Assembly (NCBI GenBank): GCA_000467715.1
Contig: AJFK01000212.1
Coordinates: forward strand, 1-41,078
DNA: 41,078 nt
Direction: 5' to 3'
Source: Hysterium pulicare CBS 123377
Lineage: Eukaryota; Ascomycota; Dothideomycetes; Hysteriales; Hysteriaceae
In this document: one piece after another, positions 32,356-41,078 of the stretch
Position numbering within the stretch: position 1 is the stretch's first letter
Layout of the letters: each line of letters begins with the position of its first letter
Made by a program: the position numbers and the translations under genes
Notes under the pieces: generated by a model
What the model was told of the DNA's origin: nothing
Seen by the model: only the letters and a program-made list of their open reading frames with translations
The model's database searches: none

Positions 32356-33066
32356 CTGTAGAGCAACTCCATTCTAGCACAGATCGCTTGTGGCTGTACG
32401 ATAAACGACTGCATTGGGTGGTGCCCTGGCCGGTGAATGGCTTCTATCGGAAGGGACAAAGGTAATGTTAGCTTATAACTTTTCTTCCTTCCATCATTGT
32501 ATGGCGCAGAGATAGACGCCATCATAGATAATACAAAGATACCCGGAGCTGGAACTTCTCTTGTTTAGTTCAGAGATCATGTAATGGACTGCCCGAATCT
32601 TCTATTCATTGAATCGCATAACGAGTTTGAAATTTCAATCTCGAGCAAATGCCTTATTCTCATATAAGCCCGAACGACGGGGTGCTTCCTCTATGAGAGC
32701 AGGCAGCTCGTCAAAATCCTCGATTTCCTTGCTGGAGCTCCGTAGCTCGTCCTGTTCGTGTTGCGGGGAGGGACGCCTTTCCTAATGTGGCAATTGGTGG
32801 GTCTTATCCCATGGCTGTGCAGAAATCCAGATGAATCATTCCGAGATACAACTCAACGGCATACATGAACAGTTTGACATGCAACCATGCTACTGTAGCA
32901 GTTACCCTCGCTTCTCCGACCACTAGTTATGACTCATTGTGGCCCGTGCATTGCCTTCAGAGCTACCCAGTCCATGCGTAGAGTATATAAGAACGAGCAA
33001 TCGATTCACCGTTGTGGTCCGAACATCTTCAATTGGTCTTTCTCTTCTCTAGTCATCACTGAAGCA
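32356..33066. other. Intergenic region SEC22 to REI1-like gene
   Basis: A 711-bp gap with the SEC22 3' UTR and the promoter of the zinc-finger gene. A TATATAAG element at about 32983-32990 lies some 80 bp before the next ATG and may be a TATA box. Other short frames look random. Confidence 0.4.
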
Positions 33067-34226
33067 ATGCTAAGTGCTACGCCCTCCAGCCTGGGCACTA
33101 ACGCCGATAACCATGCTGAGCAATCTCCCTCCCCACTCCCATCAACAACCTACTTGTGCACTTCGTGCCACATCCCCTTCCAAAATGGGCAGGAGCAGCG
33201 CATACACATGAAAGAGCCATGGCAGTACGTCGGAATCGACACGACTATGGCCTGGATCCCGAGAATTGACACCAGAACAGCGTATGCAACATCAAGCGGC
33301 GCATTGCATCATTGCCGCCGATATCCCTCGATGTATTCGACATACAGATCGAGAAAAAGATTGACATCAGAGAGGCATCTACCAGCAGCAGAAGCAGTAT
33401 CTGCGATGAGGAGGTCTCGGACGACGAGGGCGAGCAAAGCGCATCGCCCTTTCAATGTCTGTTCTGCAGCCGAGGCTTCGCAAGCGACGACGCCGGCTTT
33501 GCAACGAACCTCGAGCACATGCGTACAGCCCACGGGATGTCCGTACCAGACCCGGATATGGTGGTAGACATGCAGAGCTTCGTGGGGTACCTGGCCACGG
33601 AGGTCCGGGTGTGGCACGAATGCCTCTACTGCGGCGCCACGAAGCCCTCGACCCTAAGCATACAGAGCCATATGAGGGACAAGGGACATTGTCTCTTGAA
33701 CTTGGACAGGGAACCGGAACTGCTCGATTTCTGGGAGAGCCCGCGATGGGTCGACGAGGACGGCGCCGTCGCACTGGAGCAGGAACGCCCAACTAATTTG
33801 TCGGCGACGGAGCTCCGCTTCGCCTCTGGCAAGGTGATCGGCTCGAGACATAGTGCTCCCGCGACTAAGAAAGGGCCCAAGAAACGGGGCCTCGCCATGA
33901 GAGCTTTGCCCCCGGGTTCCGAGGATGCAGAATTGTCGCCATTGGCCGTCGGGCCGCAGCTGGCGTCGGGCCGACAACTGGCGTCGGGCCGACAACTGGC
34001 GTCGGGCCGACAACTGGCGCGTCGTGAAGAGATGAGCTTACTAGGCGTTCCGCAGCAACAGCGGCAGGCGCTCGTTTTGGCTGAGAAGAAGGCACAGAGG
34101 AGCGAGGCGGTGGCTCGCCGGGCGAGGGAATGGGTGTATGCGAAGGGAGCGAATTCGCAGAAGTTTGATCAGATGGATAACCAAATGAAGTGGGGGAAAC
34201 AAAATCACAAATTGCTGCCTAGATAG
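33067..34226 (+). CDS. C2H2 zinc-finger 60S biogenesis factor, Rei1/Reh1 family (2 exons)
   Basis: Cytoplasmic pre-60S maturation factor of the Rei1/Reh1/ZNF622 family. Exons 33067-33224 and 33281-34226 encode 367 residues, shorter than most Rei1 proteins I know. Finger 1 is C31-x2-C34-x12-H47-x5-H53 in YLCTSCHIPFQNGQ; the last His codon is completed across the intron (CA|C), which confirms the splice. KRRIASLPPIS follows, the family's 'HYNLKRRVxxLPP' equivalent, though HYN is HVC here. Later fingers are FQCLFCSRGF with HMRTAHG, and HECLYCGATK with HMRDKGH. The C-terminus (LLGVPQQQRQALVLAEKKAQR, then FDQMDNQMKWGKQNHKLLPR) matches the Rei1 tail that enters the ribosomal exit tunnel. An 18-bp tandem repeat lies at 33960-34013. 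The coding sequence is more G+C-rich than its neighbours. I cannot say whether it is Rei1 or Reh1. Confidence 0.87.
33942..34030 (+). repeat. 18-bp coding tandem repeat in the REI1-like gene
   Basis: Three perfect copies of CTGGCGTCGGGCCGACAA occupy 33960-34013, preceded by one degenerate copy at 33942-33959 and followed by a partial one. They encode repeated LASGRQ units. It is a multiple of three, so copy-number change would keep frame. Confidence 0.85.
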
Positions 34227-35348
34227 GTGGTTAAGAGACATTTGTTGGATGGGTGGATATTTCCGTAGGTTATAGAATGCATATATTCATTCCATCACCA
34301 TTTAATCTGTTACTATTCCTAAATACATGTATGATGATGATGTAGCACCTCTTCGTTAGTGCTGGAAGTGCATACAACTCGTTGAAGAGAGCGGTCTCAA
34401 TTGGAATATTGACATAACGTCTTTGTCGCCAAAATCTTCATCACGGGTGCAGGTCTGGCCAATACCTTAACGAACGAACCGTGCTTCTCGTTGTTTTATT
34501 GTAATGGTTACATTTATTGATAACAACCATATACTCGTAGTCTCCGTGCATGCCTATTCCGTGACCGATCATACCTAGGTAGCAGCTCGCTCAAAAAGTA
34601 GCTTGAATCCGTTTGGTTCGAAGAAGCTGATAGTATGACGAGGAACATCTACACAACCCTAAACTATCTGGCATCTCTTTGACCACCATAACCGCCGCAG
34701 AAGTATGAAAGGACGCCTTCCTCGATTTCGTTGAGCTCTTTGAAGTGCTTCGGTGATGTGAGGATAACGCATCTGGGAGGCAAAAGTCTACTATCCAGCG
34801 AAGCACGAATACGAAAGACCTATAGTAATCCACTGCTGGTCTTTGCGCGCGGGCTGCACGCCTGACGACTACGAGATAATAGGGCACAAGTAAGGAAATA
34901 GTATGAGCAGTTAAATCCTGACAGAAGACTTGTGAGATTGACTGACTTCCTTTCTAGATCGTAGTCTTCTGTTGGCTATGTGTATGCGACGTGGCGGTAG
35001 TATCGAATCTCGGAGAAGTAATGACGTATATTACTTACTAAAGAATGGCAAGGAGCGGAACGCATCGACCTTGTCCGATTCGATTCGCTACTCATTAACG
35101 CAATAGATGGATTTCACAGAGACAGCAACACCCTGTGGGTACCATGTAGAAGAGGTAATAATTGACATCTCAGTGGATGAGAATCTTTCATAGGTTGGAG
35201 GATTGAGAGGATTTGGACGATAATGCCTATGAAGGGTATGTCATTGAAGTGGTCTTTGCTGTGTTTCCGCCCGGAGGATTATCTGTAGATCCTAACCACG
35301 TATCACTACATAGACTATGTCCTAGAAGACGTACTAGCTTATGTTCCA
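34227..35348. other. Intergenic region REI1-like gene / RS-rich gene
   Basis: About 1.1 kb between two convergent stop codons. It contains a TACCTAGGTA palindrome at 34572-34581. Frames at 34591-34887 (minus) and 35213-35596 (plus, overlapping the RS gene) show no motif. No gene is supported. Confidence 0.35.
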
Positions 35349-36283
35349 TCATCGTCTCCTATATCTGTGCGATTTTTCATGAGGAGACCTACTTCTACGC
35401 CGCCAGTTGCGGTCTCTGGAACGCGATGCCGACCGCGAGCGCTCTTCGACTGAATACCTTCGCTTTCGCCGGTGCTGCTCCCCTTCCTTCTGGCGATCAA
35501 TACTTCTTGATCTGTGTCTTCGCTTGTACGAATATTTATGCCTCAATCCATCTCGAGATCGTGATCGAGTCCTCCGTCTCCTATGTTCTTCCCTAGATTG
35601 GCTCCTTGAGCGCCGTCTCGTTCTCCTTGAGTCTTTGTCCTCTTCTTGTCTTCGGTCTCTCCTGCCATTACCGTGCTTTCGTCGACCATCCCCGTCCCGC
35701 ATCTTTCCACCCAGGACACCACCCTCTTCATCATCCCTGTTTCCAGTCATTCCAGTGCATTTGCCAAGTCCGACACCTTCGCTTGCTTTGCCGACGTCAC
35801 CTTCCGCGGCGACCTCTGCTATAGCCCGTGTCACATCGACTTCGCTCGCCTTTTCGCCTAACGGTGTTAAGTTTGCGTTTGTTGAGGTACGTTGTGGTAT
35901 AGGAAGCCCCATTGCAGCGAGCATCGCATCTTCTTCGGCTTCCTTTATTCGCCGTTTCTCTTCGGCGAGCCTTTCGGCAGCAGATTGCTTATCATCTGAG
36001 TCACCTCTGGCGTACCAATTGAGGTCCTTTCCTTTTTGCCATCGACCGACAGCTTGGATGATATGAGTGGATGGTAAGAAAGTCTGAGATTATCGAACGA
36101 GACGTACGAGCCATGACAGAATGTCCAAGATAGTTCTCGCGCTGGGAGTCGGCTTTGACATCTTCCCATTTGAACTCGCCGCGGCCACCACTATGTAACC
36201 AAATCTTAGAAGGTGAGATATTCAATGGGGCGCCGAGAGACTAACCGGCTTCCCTCCTTTCGAACAGTCTGAAGAAGATCCAT
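35349..36283 (-). CDS. MMTAG2-like protein with RS-rich tail (3 exons)
   Basis: Exons 36283-36246, 36190-36108 and 36052-35349 encode 274 residues. The N-terminus reads [20 protein letters not shown], then [37 protein letters not shown]. This is the signature of the 'multiple myeloma tumor-associated protein 2' (MMTAG) domain, a small eukaryotic family of unclear function. A Glu/Lys/Ala helix follows ([27 protein letters not shown]). From about residue 150 the protein is Arg/Ser-rich with [14 protein letters not shown] and similar stretches, as in splicing-associated RS proteins; nuclear localisation and a link to RNA processing are inference. The first exon is 38 nt and its join (CG|T) restores GSRGGRGEF. 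It is divergent from MED6 with a 400-bp gap. Confidence 0.88.
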
Positions 36284-36683
36284 TTGTGATGTTGCGATCT
36301 TTGCTGTTGATGTTCAAATCCCCCGATAGCGTACAAAGTCGATGGGACGACGTTCGGCTGAGTAAAGGCTTGGCGGCGCGGGAACAGCCGCCGAGCCTCA
36401 AGCTCCCCTGCACTTTGTCTCCGCCATTGTCGGGCACTTGGCGTTTGGCGCGCAGTCAGACGTTCACCGCAGCCTCCATCAGACATTCATCCCAGCCTCC
36501 ATCCGGAGCCACAACTTGTAGTCCGAATGACTGACTGGCCTAATGGCAATTTCGCCCGCCAGACCGTCGATGAACACAGAACTACTATCGTGCTATCCCA
36601 AGCCTCCCTCCGATCTGCGCTTGTCGCATGCACATTGTTGCTCTCAACCCACGCCATAATCTGTGAGATTTCTTCCGGGAATT
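36284..36683. promoter_or_regulatory. Divergent promoter region MMTAG2-like / MED6
   Basis: A 400-bp region between two opposed start codons, which must hold both promoters. It is locally G+C-rich around 36360-36500, and no strong TATA box is seen. Short frames here are noise. Confidence 0.45.
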
Positions 36684-37852
36684 ATGGCTCCTTCTGAAAT
36701 ACCACTGGATGAGACCTTTTGGTCTGATCCAAATGCGGTGGCCTTCTATGGTGGTATTCACAAGAACTCAGGCAAGCACCCTCTCGCTCCGCTGCATTGA
36801 CCTCCTCCTGACGACAACGAAGTCCACCACTATTTCTCCCGCTCATCTTTCTGGGACATGACCTCGAACAACAATGTCGTCTTTCAGAATGCTGCACACA
36901 CGCCTGAACAGCACCACCTTCTTGCAGACCGGCTTGCATTTGAAGAGGCCGTACGGCGCATGCCGTCTGGCGGCCTCCAGTTCATGGTGACTGGTGAACC
37001 CGAGAATGAGGATGGGGCATGGGTAATACAGAAGCAGCAACGCACGGTGAGGCCAGGTTTAGAAGATGAGATTGAAGTGGTGGGGACGTACTGGGTCGTT
37101 GGAGACAGGATATTTATGGCACCGAGTACAGCAGATATTCTGGGTAATAGAATTGTGGGTGAAAATCTCTTTTCATTCATCTATCTATCTCGCTGTCTGC
37201 TGGATTCGATATCTAACAGATTTCTTAGTTGTCAATCACGACGTCCCTAACTTCCTTCTTCAATATCGCATCCAATCTGGCCTTTTTCACCCCAGCAACC
37301 GGCCACACCTACCTGCCACCCAACCTCAAACCCTCAGCCTCAAAGCCTCCAGGTCTTCCTGAATCTGCCAGCCGAGCAACCTCACCCGGCATTGTGCCTC
37401 TCGAATCTTCTCAGAACACCAAAACTTCCCAGGCAGGCGAACCGTCTGCTCCCCAGTCCACGATTACAGACGCCAAATTTTCAGATAACTTCCTCATGCA
37501 CTCGCTACACCAGACTCTCACCTTTTCAAATGAATACACAGATGAGAACCCGGTACAGGGAGAGCCAGGCGGTTTCCGTTTGACGTATACTAATCAGCGT
37601 GTCGCTGCGCAGAATGCTGCGAACGCTGCAGCTCAGCTAAAGGCACAGACAGCGGAGTTTCCAGGTCCGGATGGCGTAGGAGCGGGAATGGCGGGAATGG
37701 CGAGGATGAGCGTGGATGGGGAGAGTGCGATAAGTACTGCAGCACCAACGCCAAAACCTACGGTAGAAGGGTTGGGACTGAGTTCAAGAAAGTCCAGTCT
37801 AGTCGCACCAAAAAGAAGGAAGTCTATGAAGCCGACAAGTCCAACATTATAA
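36684..37852 (+). CDS. MED6: Mediator complex subunit 6 (3 exons, first intron GC-AG)
   Basis: Head-module subunit of the RNA polymerase II Mediator. Exons 36684-36771, 36823-37154 and 37229-37852 encode 347 residues. The N-terminal Med6 domain is recognised by PLDETFWSDP, GGIHKNS then VHHYFSRSSFWDMTSNN, FEEAVRRMPSGGLQFMV, GAWVIQKQQR, YWVVGDRIFMAPSTADIL and SITTSLTSFFNIAS. The C-terminal third is Pro/Ser/Ala-rich with a basic end (APKRRKSMKPTSPTL). Intron 1 (51 nt) begins GCAAGC, not GT. I find no GT donor that preserves GGIHKNS-VHHYF, and CTGAC lies 10 bases before the acceptor, so a GC-AG intron is the best reading. Intron 2 (74 nt) has TCTAAC before TTCTTAG. Confidence 0.92.
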
Positions 37853-39476
37853 TTTGACAGGGTTTTAATTTAACGATTCATTCAGAAGAACGTGAGGTTC
37901 ATGAAGGTATGCTGTCCTTTTTCAAGAGGACCGAAGAAGTTCGGCGCAGTTGAGGGTGTTTATATTGGTTAGAATCTTTACACATCCTCCGTAGCTAACA
38001 GCGATATCCACCACTATAAGATTTTATAGGGAAGACAATAATACACGATTGCACTTTCGTAATTGGACCACCACATTAACATCTGTCAGAAACCTCGCAC
38101 CCCAGGATTGTGCCGAACCTCATGTAGAACACACAGATACAAAATCAAGGCTCAGGGCATTTCCAACCAGTTGCCAATTGCAATTTCGGGATCTCATGCT
38201 CTCTGTAGTCTTCATAATGCTTCCTTGTTCAATGATATTCATCGTTCTCATAACCGTATCAACAGTTCTTGGGTGAGACAATTCACTGAAATTAGATGTC
38301 ACTTTTCCTATGTATTCAACGACAGTAGGCTATGAAAGCAACGTCTTCGACATCCGCTAAGGGCTAGGTACGCCTTTAGAATCGCATTGCTGAGGTAAAA
38401 CAATGTACGCAGAGAGCAAGAGGAGTCATCACGAGGTTTATACGCAGCTTGGAATCCAGCGAATTGTTATGTTACCCTCTTCCGAATTCCTCCGTTCAAA
38501 AACCGAGATCACCATATCTCACATGCTGTGCGTATCCTCTTCCCATGTATGCTATACTATGTTAGCTAAGTTTGATAGTAGCTCCACATCCACGACGCAA
38601 CCCTCTGCAAAGTTCTCGACGACACGAATCAATACCATCAAGATGAAGGTCAAGATCATCGCCAAGAGACAAAGATCAAGGTCACCGTCAATATCAACCA
38701 CTAGGTCTGGACGCTCAGTGGACGGAGCAGGATTCGCTCACCTCCGCGAACTTCATGAGCCAGAGCTCATCCTACTCGATCGCCGGTCCGATATACTTGC
38801 TTTTACCAGACAGCATGGAGAAGGGTGGCTGGAGGTAGTTACCCACACTGCGGCAGTTTCTGCGCCAGATTTGTGTTGGCGTGTTCTCGGTGTGGTCTGC
38901 TTTCCTGCGCTGGGTGTCGAGATAAGCTCAACCGCAGACATTCACAGACATTCACTATCTAAGAAGCGTGGTGTCTGGTGGGCCTAACAAAATGGATTCA
39001 TAGGTAGTTGTTCTAGGAAACGCCCTATCGCATCGGGCTCTCCGTAGTTAACTTTCGCCCTCCCGTTCACATTGAATCTACCTTCAGGCCATAGCTAGAA
39101 GACAAGGAACTCATAGTTCCCGAGAGTTAGTCAACCATGCATGAATCGTAGTATGGCGCTGTGGACTTCCGTGGCCGGACGAGTTGCACGCTCGATTACA
39201 CTGTATGGTTACTCCTAACGCAAATGAATAATTTTCCATGCTGGGACTCTGATGAAGGATGCCGAATACGTGCAACAACCCATGGGAGGGCGATTCGATA
39301 ATCTCCAAGAGGAAGCGACGGTGCGGCTTTCACCGGTTACCTGCCTTCCAAGGCTGATAGGTAGCCACGTGATTGACCTTCCACCACCAGGGCAGCCTCC
39401 ACCTCCCACTCTACTCACCACCACAAACCACAACGTGTTTCCTCTCTAACTATTACGGAGCATCCGCAGTGAAACA
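37853..39476. other. Long intergenic region MED6 to sulfotransferase-like gene
   Basis: About 1.6 kb, the longest gene-poor stretch in the window. The longest frame is 194 codons on the plus strand (38403-38987). It is Ser/Arg-rich in its middle, has no motif that I recognise and shows no clear intron or promoter context, so a real gene is possible but unsupported. The rest should include the MED6 3' UTR and the promoter of the next gene. Confidence 0.3.
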
Positions 39477-40789
39477 ATGATTGCAAAAGGCGATAGAGCT
39501 ATTGACCAGGACAAAAATGTGTACATCCGATTCAAGAAAATCCTAGTTCTGGGTATGCCACGAACTGGTACCAACTGTAAGCTCACTCTGAATTCGCTTG
39601 AGTTTGGCTTCTTACTAACATCTACTTTGTCGTAGCTATGCTTCTCGCACTCACCAAACTTGGCTTTACACCCTATCACATGAAGGAAGCCATGGCCAAT
39701 CATCCACGGGACTTGCCTCTTTGGGTTGAGGCCGCTGAAGCAAAATTTCTCGGAAAGACAGAGCCGTACGGTAGAGAAGAGTTCGATAAACTGACAGGCA
39801 AATATGATGTGAGAGAAATCTGATTGTTCAGCGATGTTAGCAACTGACCCGCTTGAAAGGCTGTAACCGACGCTCCTCCCGTCTACTTTAGCGACGATTT
39901 GATACGGGCGTACCCAGACGCCAAGGTGATCCTCACCTGCCGTGACCCCGACGAGTGGTTGGCATCGATGAATAAGACTATCTTCGCCGTCCTTCGATCC
40001 CGAATGGCCCGGATCCTTGCGTATCTCGACCCCGAGATGTTTGGGAATCAGCTCAAGTTTGTTGAGATAACATCGAAAGAATTCCACCCAGACCGCGGCG
40101 GCCCGAAGACTCGCCAACTGTTCGTAGACCACTACGAGCATATCAAGAACATTGTGCCGAAGAGGAAGTTGTTGGAGTACAGTCCGCCGTACGATTGGGA
40201 GACACTGTGCGGCTTCTTGGGTGTTCCTGTGCCAAATGAGCCCTACCCATATGTCAACGACGCTAATGGGTTCATTAAAGAGTTCAAGGTGATCCGCAAT
40301 CGGATCCTGCTGCGTGGAATGAAGAAGGTTGCGGTTGCACTTGCTATGCTCGTCCCGCTAGTTGTCGGCTATGTGATTATGTGGTCACGAATGGGAATCA
40401 TGTACGCCAACGGATGCGCCGCAGCTGTTTCGATAACCCTCGCAATTCTCGACTTTGCAATGTACCGGAAAGTCTCGAATCCAAAGCCTTCGATTACCGC
40501 AAAGTCTAAGCGCGACAGGCCGATCCCGCAGGCCGCACCTGACACAAAGCAAGTAATTCAGCAAGGCTGGACCAACTTCCAAAACGTAATTCAACAGAAC
40601 GATAGGCGAATTGGCCATGAGATACGGGAAGAAGTTGCAAGGAGGGAAACAGAGAACAACCGACCACAGATCAGGGAGAGGTATGTAGAGACTGAGGAAA
40701 ACGGCTCTGGTCCACGCAAGGCTGTCAAGACGCATAAAGTCGTTCACAGTAACAAGACTGAGGGCGGTGAAGGTAGGGAGACAGAGTGA
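39477..40789 (+). CDS. P-loop sulfotransferase-like protein with membrane helices (3 exons)
   Basis: Exons 39477-39576, 39636-39808 and 39860-40789 encode 400 residues. The N-terminal ILVLGMPRTGTNSM (about 22-35) is the phosphate-binding loop of the fungal sulfotransferase-like P-loop family (RTGTxS); intron 1 splits its Ser codon. Further family features are LTKLGFTPYHMKEAM, PVYFSDDLIRAYPDAKVILTCRDPDEWLASM, and PYDWETLCGFLGVPVPNEPYP. Two hydrophobic segments follow at about 247-267 (VAVALAMLVPLVVGYVIMW) and 275-292, then a charged, probably cytosolic tail of about 100 residues rich in Arg, Gln and Glu. The acceptor of intron 2 is TTGAAAG at 39859, forced by the frame (KYD/AVTDAPP). Members are widespread in fungi, often next to secondary-metabolism genes, but no such genes are seen here. 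Enzyme activity and sulfate donor use are inferred, not shown. Confidence 0.85.
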
Positions 40790-41078
40790 GCACCGAGTAC
40801 TTGATATGAGAAGCGATAGGATTGCAGGCGAGGTCCACGACAAGCACAGTTTGGGGTTTCGGAGATGACACGAATCGGTAGTCATGAATACGTACCAGAA
40901 TCTAGCATACTGCACCAGGGTGCCTCTTGTTTTGTACTAGGGTATCCCAACATGCTCTTGCCATCTTTTGTATGTGAGAAGATGTATTGATCGTGCTGGG
41001 TGATGAGTGTTGCGTGCTAGGTAAGGGAAGGGAGTCTTGGACGCTAAGTACAGTCGTTTTCGAAATCATCCTTCTTTT

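Noticed and set aside
33379-34095. Several overlapping frames on the minus strand and in other plus frames of the REI1-like gene.
   Set aside because: They result from high G+C content and lack of stops; the zinc-finger spacing and C-terminal tail fix the true frame.
35407-36066. 219-codon plus-strand frame rich in Ser, Leu and Arg.
   Set aside because: It is the antisense of the RS-rich tail of the MMTAG2-like gene, whose N-terminal domain confirms the minus strand.
38403-38987. 194-codon plus-strand frame in the long gap after MED6.
   Set aside because: There is no known domain, splice pattern or homologous-looking segment. Kept only as a note in the gap entry.
39446-40141. 231-codon minus-strand frame opposite the sulfotransferase-like gene.
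   Set aside because: It is antisense to conserved coding exons and has no recognised motif; a shadow of the real gene.
1-41078. Secondary-metabolite cluster, CRISPR array, viral insertion or bacterial-type mobile element.
   Set aside because: No backbone synthase, direct-repeat array, integrase or viral gene was seen. The MFS, SDR, FAD and sulfotransferase-like genes are scattered among housekeeping genes.

Overview
This window looks like nuclear DNA of a filamentous ascomycete (Pezizomycotina). Housekeeping genes are dense on both strands, most introns are short (about 50-80 nt) with CTAAC/CTGAC-type branch sites, and the protein families are typical of that group. The sequence alone does not give a class. 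The first ~300 bases are extremely A+T-rich, as at the edge of an AT-rich (possibly RIP-affected) block. Everything after that is ordinary gene space.

I can support 18 protein-coding genes, all with intact frames. Most needed splicing by eye, and the exon joins were checked for phase. In order: YPT1/Rab1 GTPase (-), GGC1 mitochondrial GTP/GDP carrier (-), extended-SDR NAD-dependent epimerase/dehydratase (-), a conserved fungal protein of unknown function (+), EDE1-type EH-domain endocytic scaffold (+), FAD-dependent DAO-type oxidoreductase (-), WW-domain protein with a Gly-rich tail (-), fungal F-box/2EXR-like hypothetical protein (-), COG1 Golgi tether subunit (-), CDC123 eIF2 assembly factor (-), CWC21 spliceosomal protein (+), MFS transporter (+), ABZ1/PABA synthase (+), ASXH/DEUBAD-like protein (-), SEC22 SNARE (+), REI1/REH1-type zinc-finger 60S factor (+), MMTAG2-like RS-rich protein (-), MED6 Mediator subunit (+), and finally a P-loop sulfotransferase-like membrane protein (+) - 19 entries counting the F-box-like hypothetical.

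The genes do not form one pathway. Four act in vesicle traffic (YPT1, COG1, SEC22 and EDE1), which is common for a housekeeping region and is not evidence of a cluster. CDC123/CWC21 and MMTAG2/MED6 are divergent pairs with short shared promoter regions (122 and 400 bp).

The most interesting feature is a family of four long, mutually similar introns. Three are in the epimerase gene and one is in the MFS transporter about 19 kb away, always in the sense orientation of the host gene. They share a 5' end (GTACGT-AGGTC), an AAGTCTATGT block, a CTTAAG core, a GCTAAT branch site and a CCACCTTTAG end, and they excise precisely. They have the properties of introner-like elements: spliceosomal introns that multiply. 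Two further introns (epimerase and MED6) are GC-AG introns, and three of the four EDE1 introns are multiples of three with no in-frame stop.
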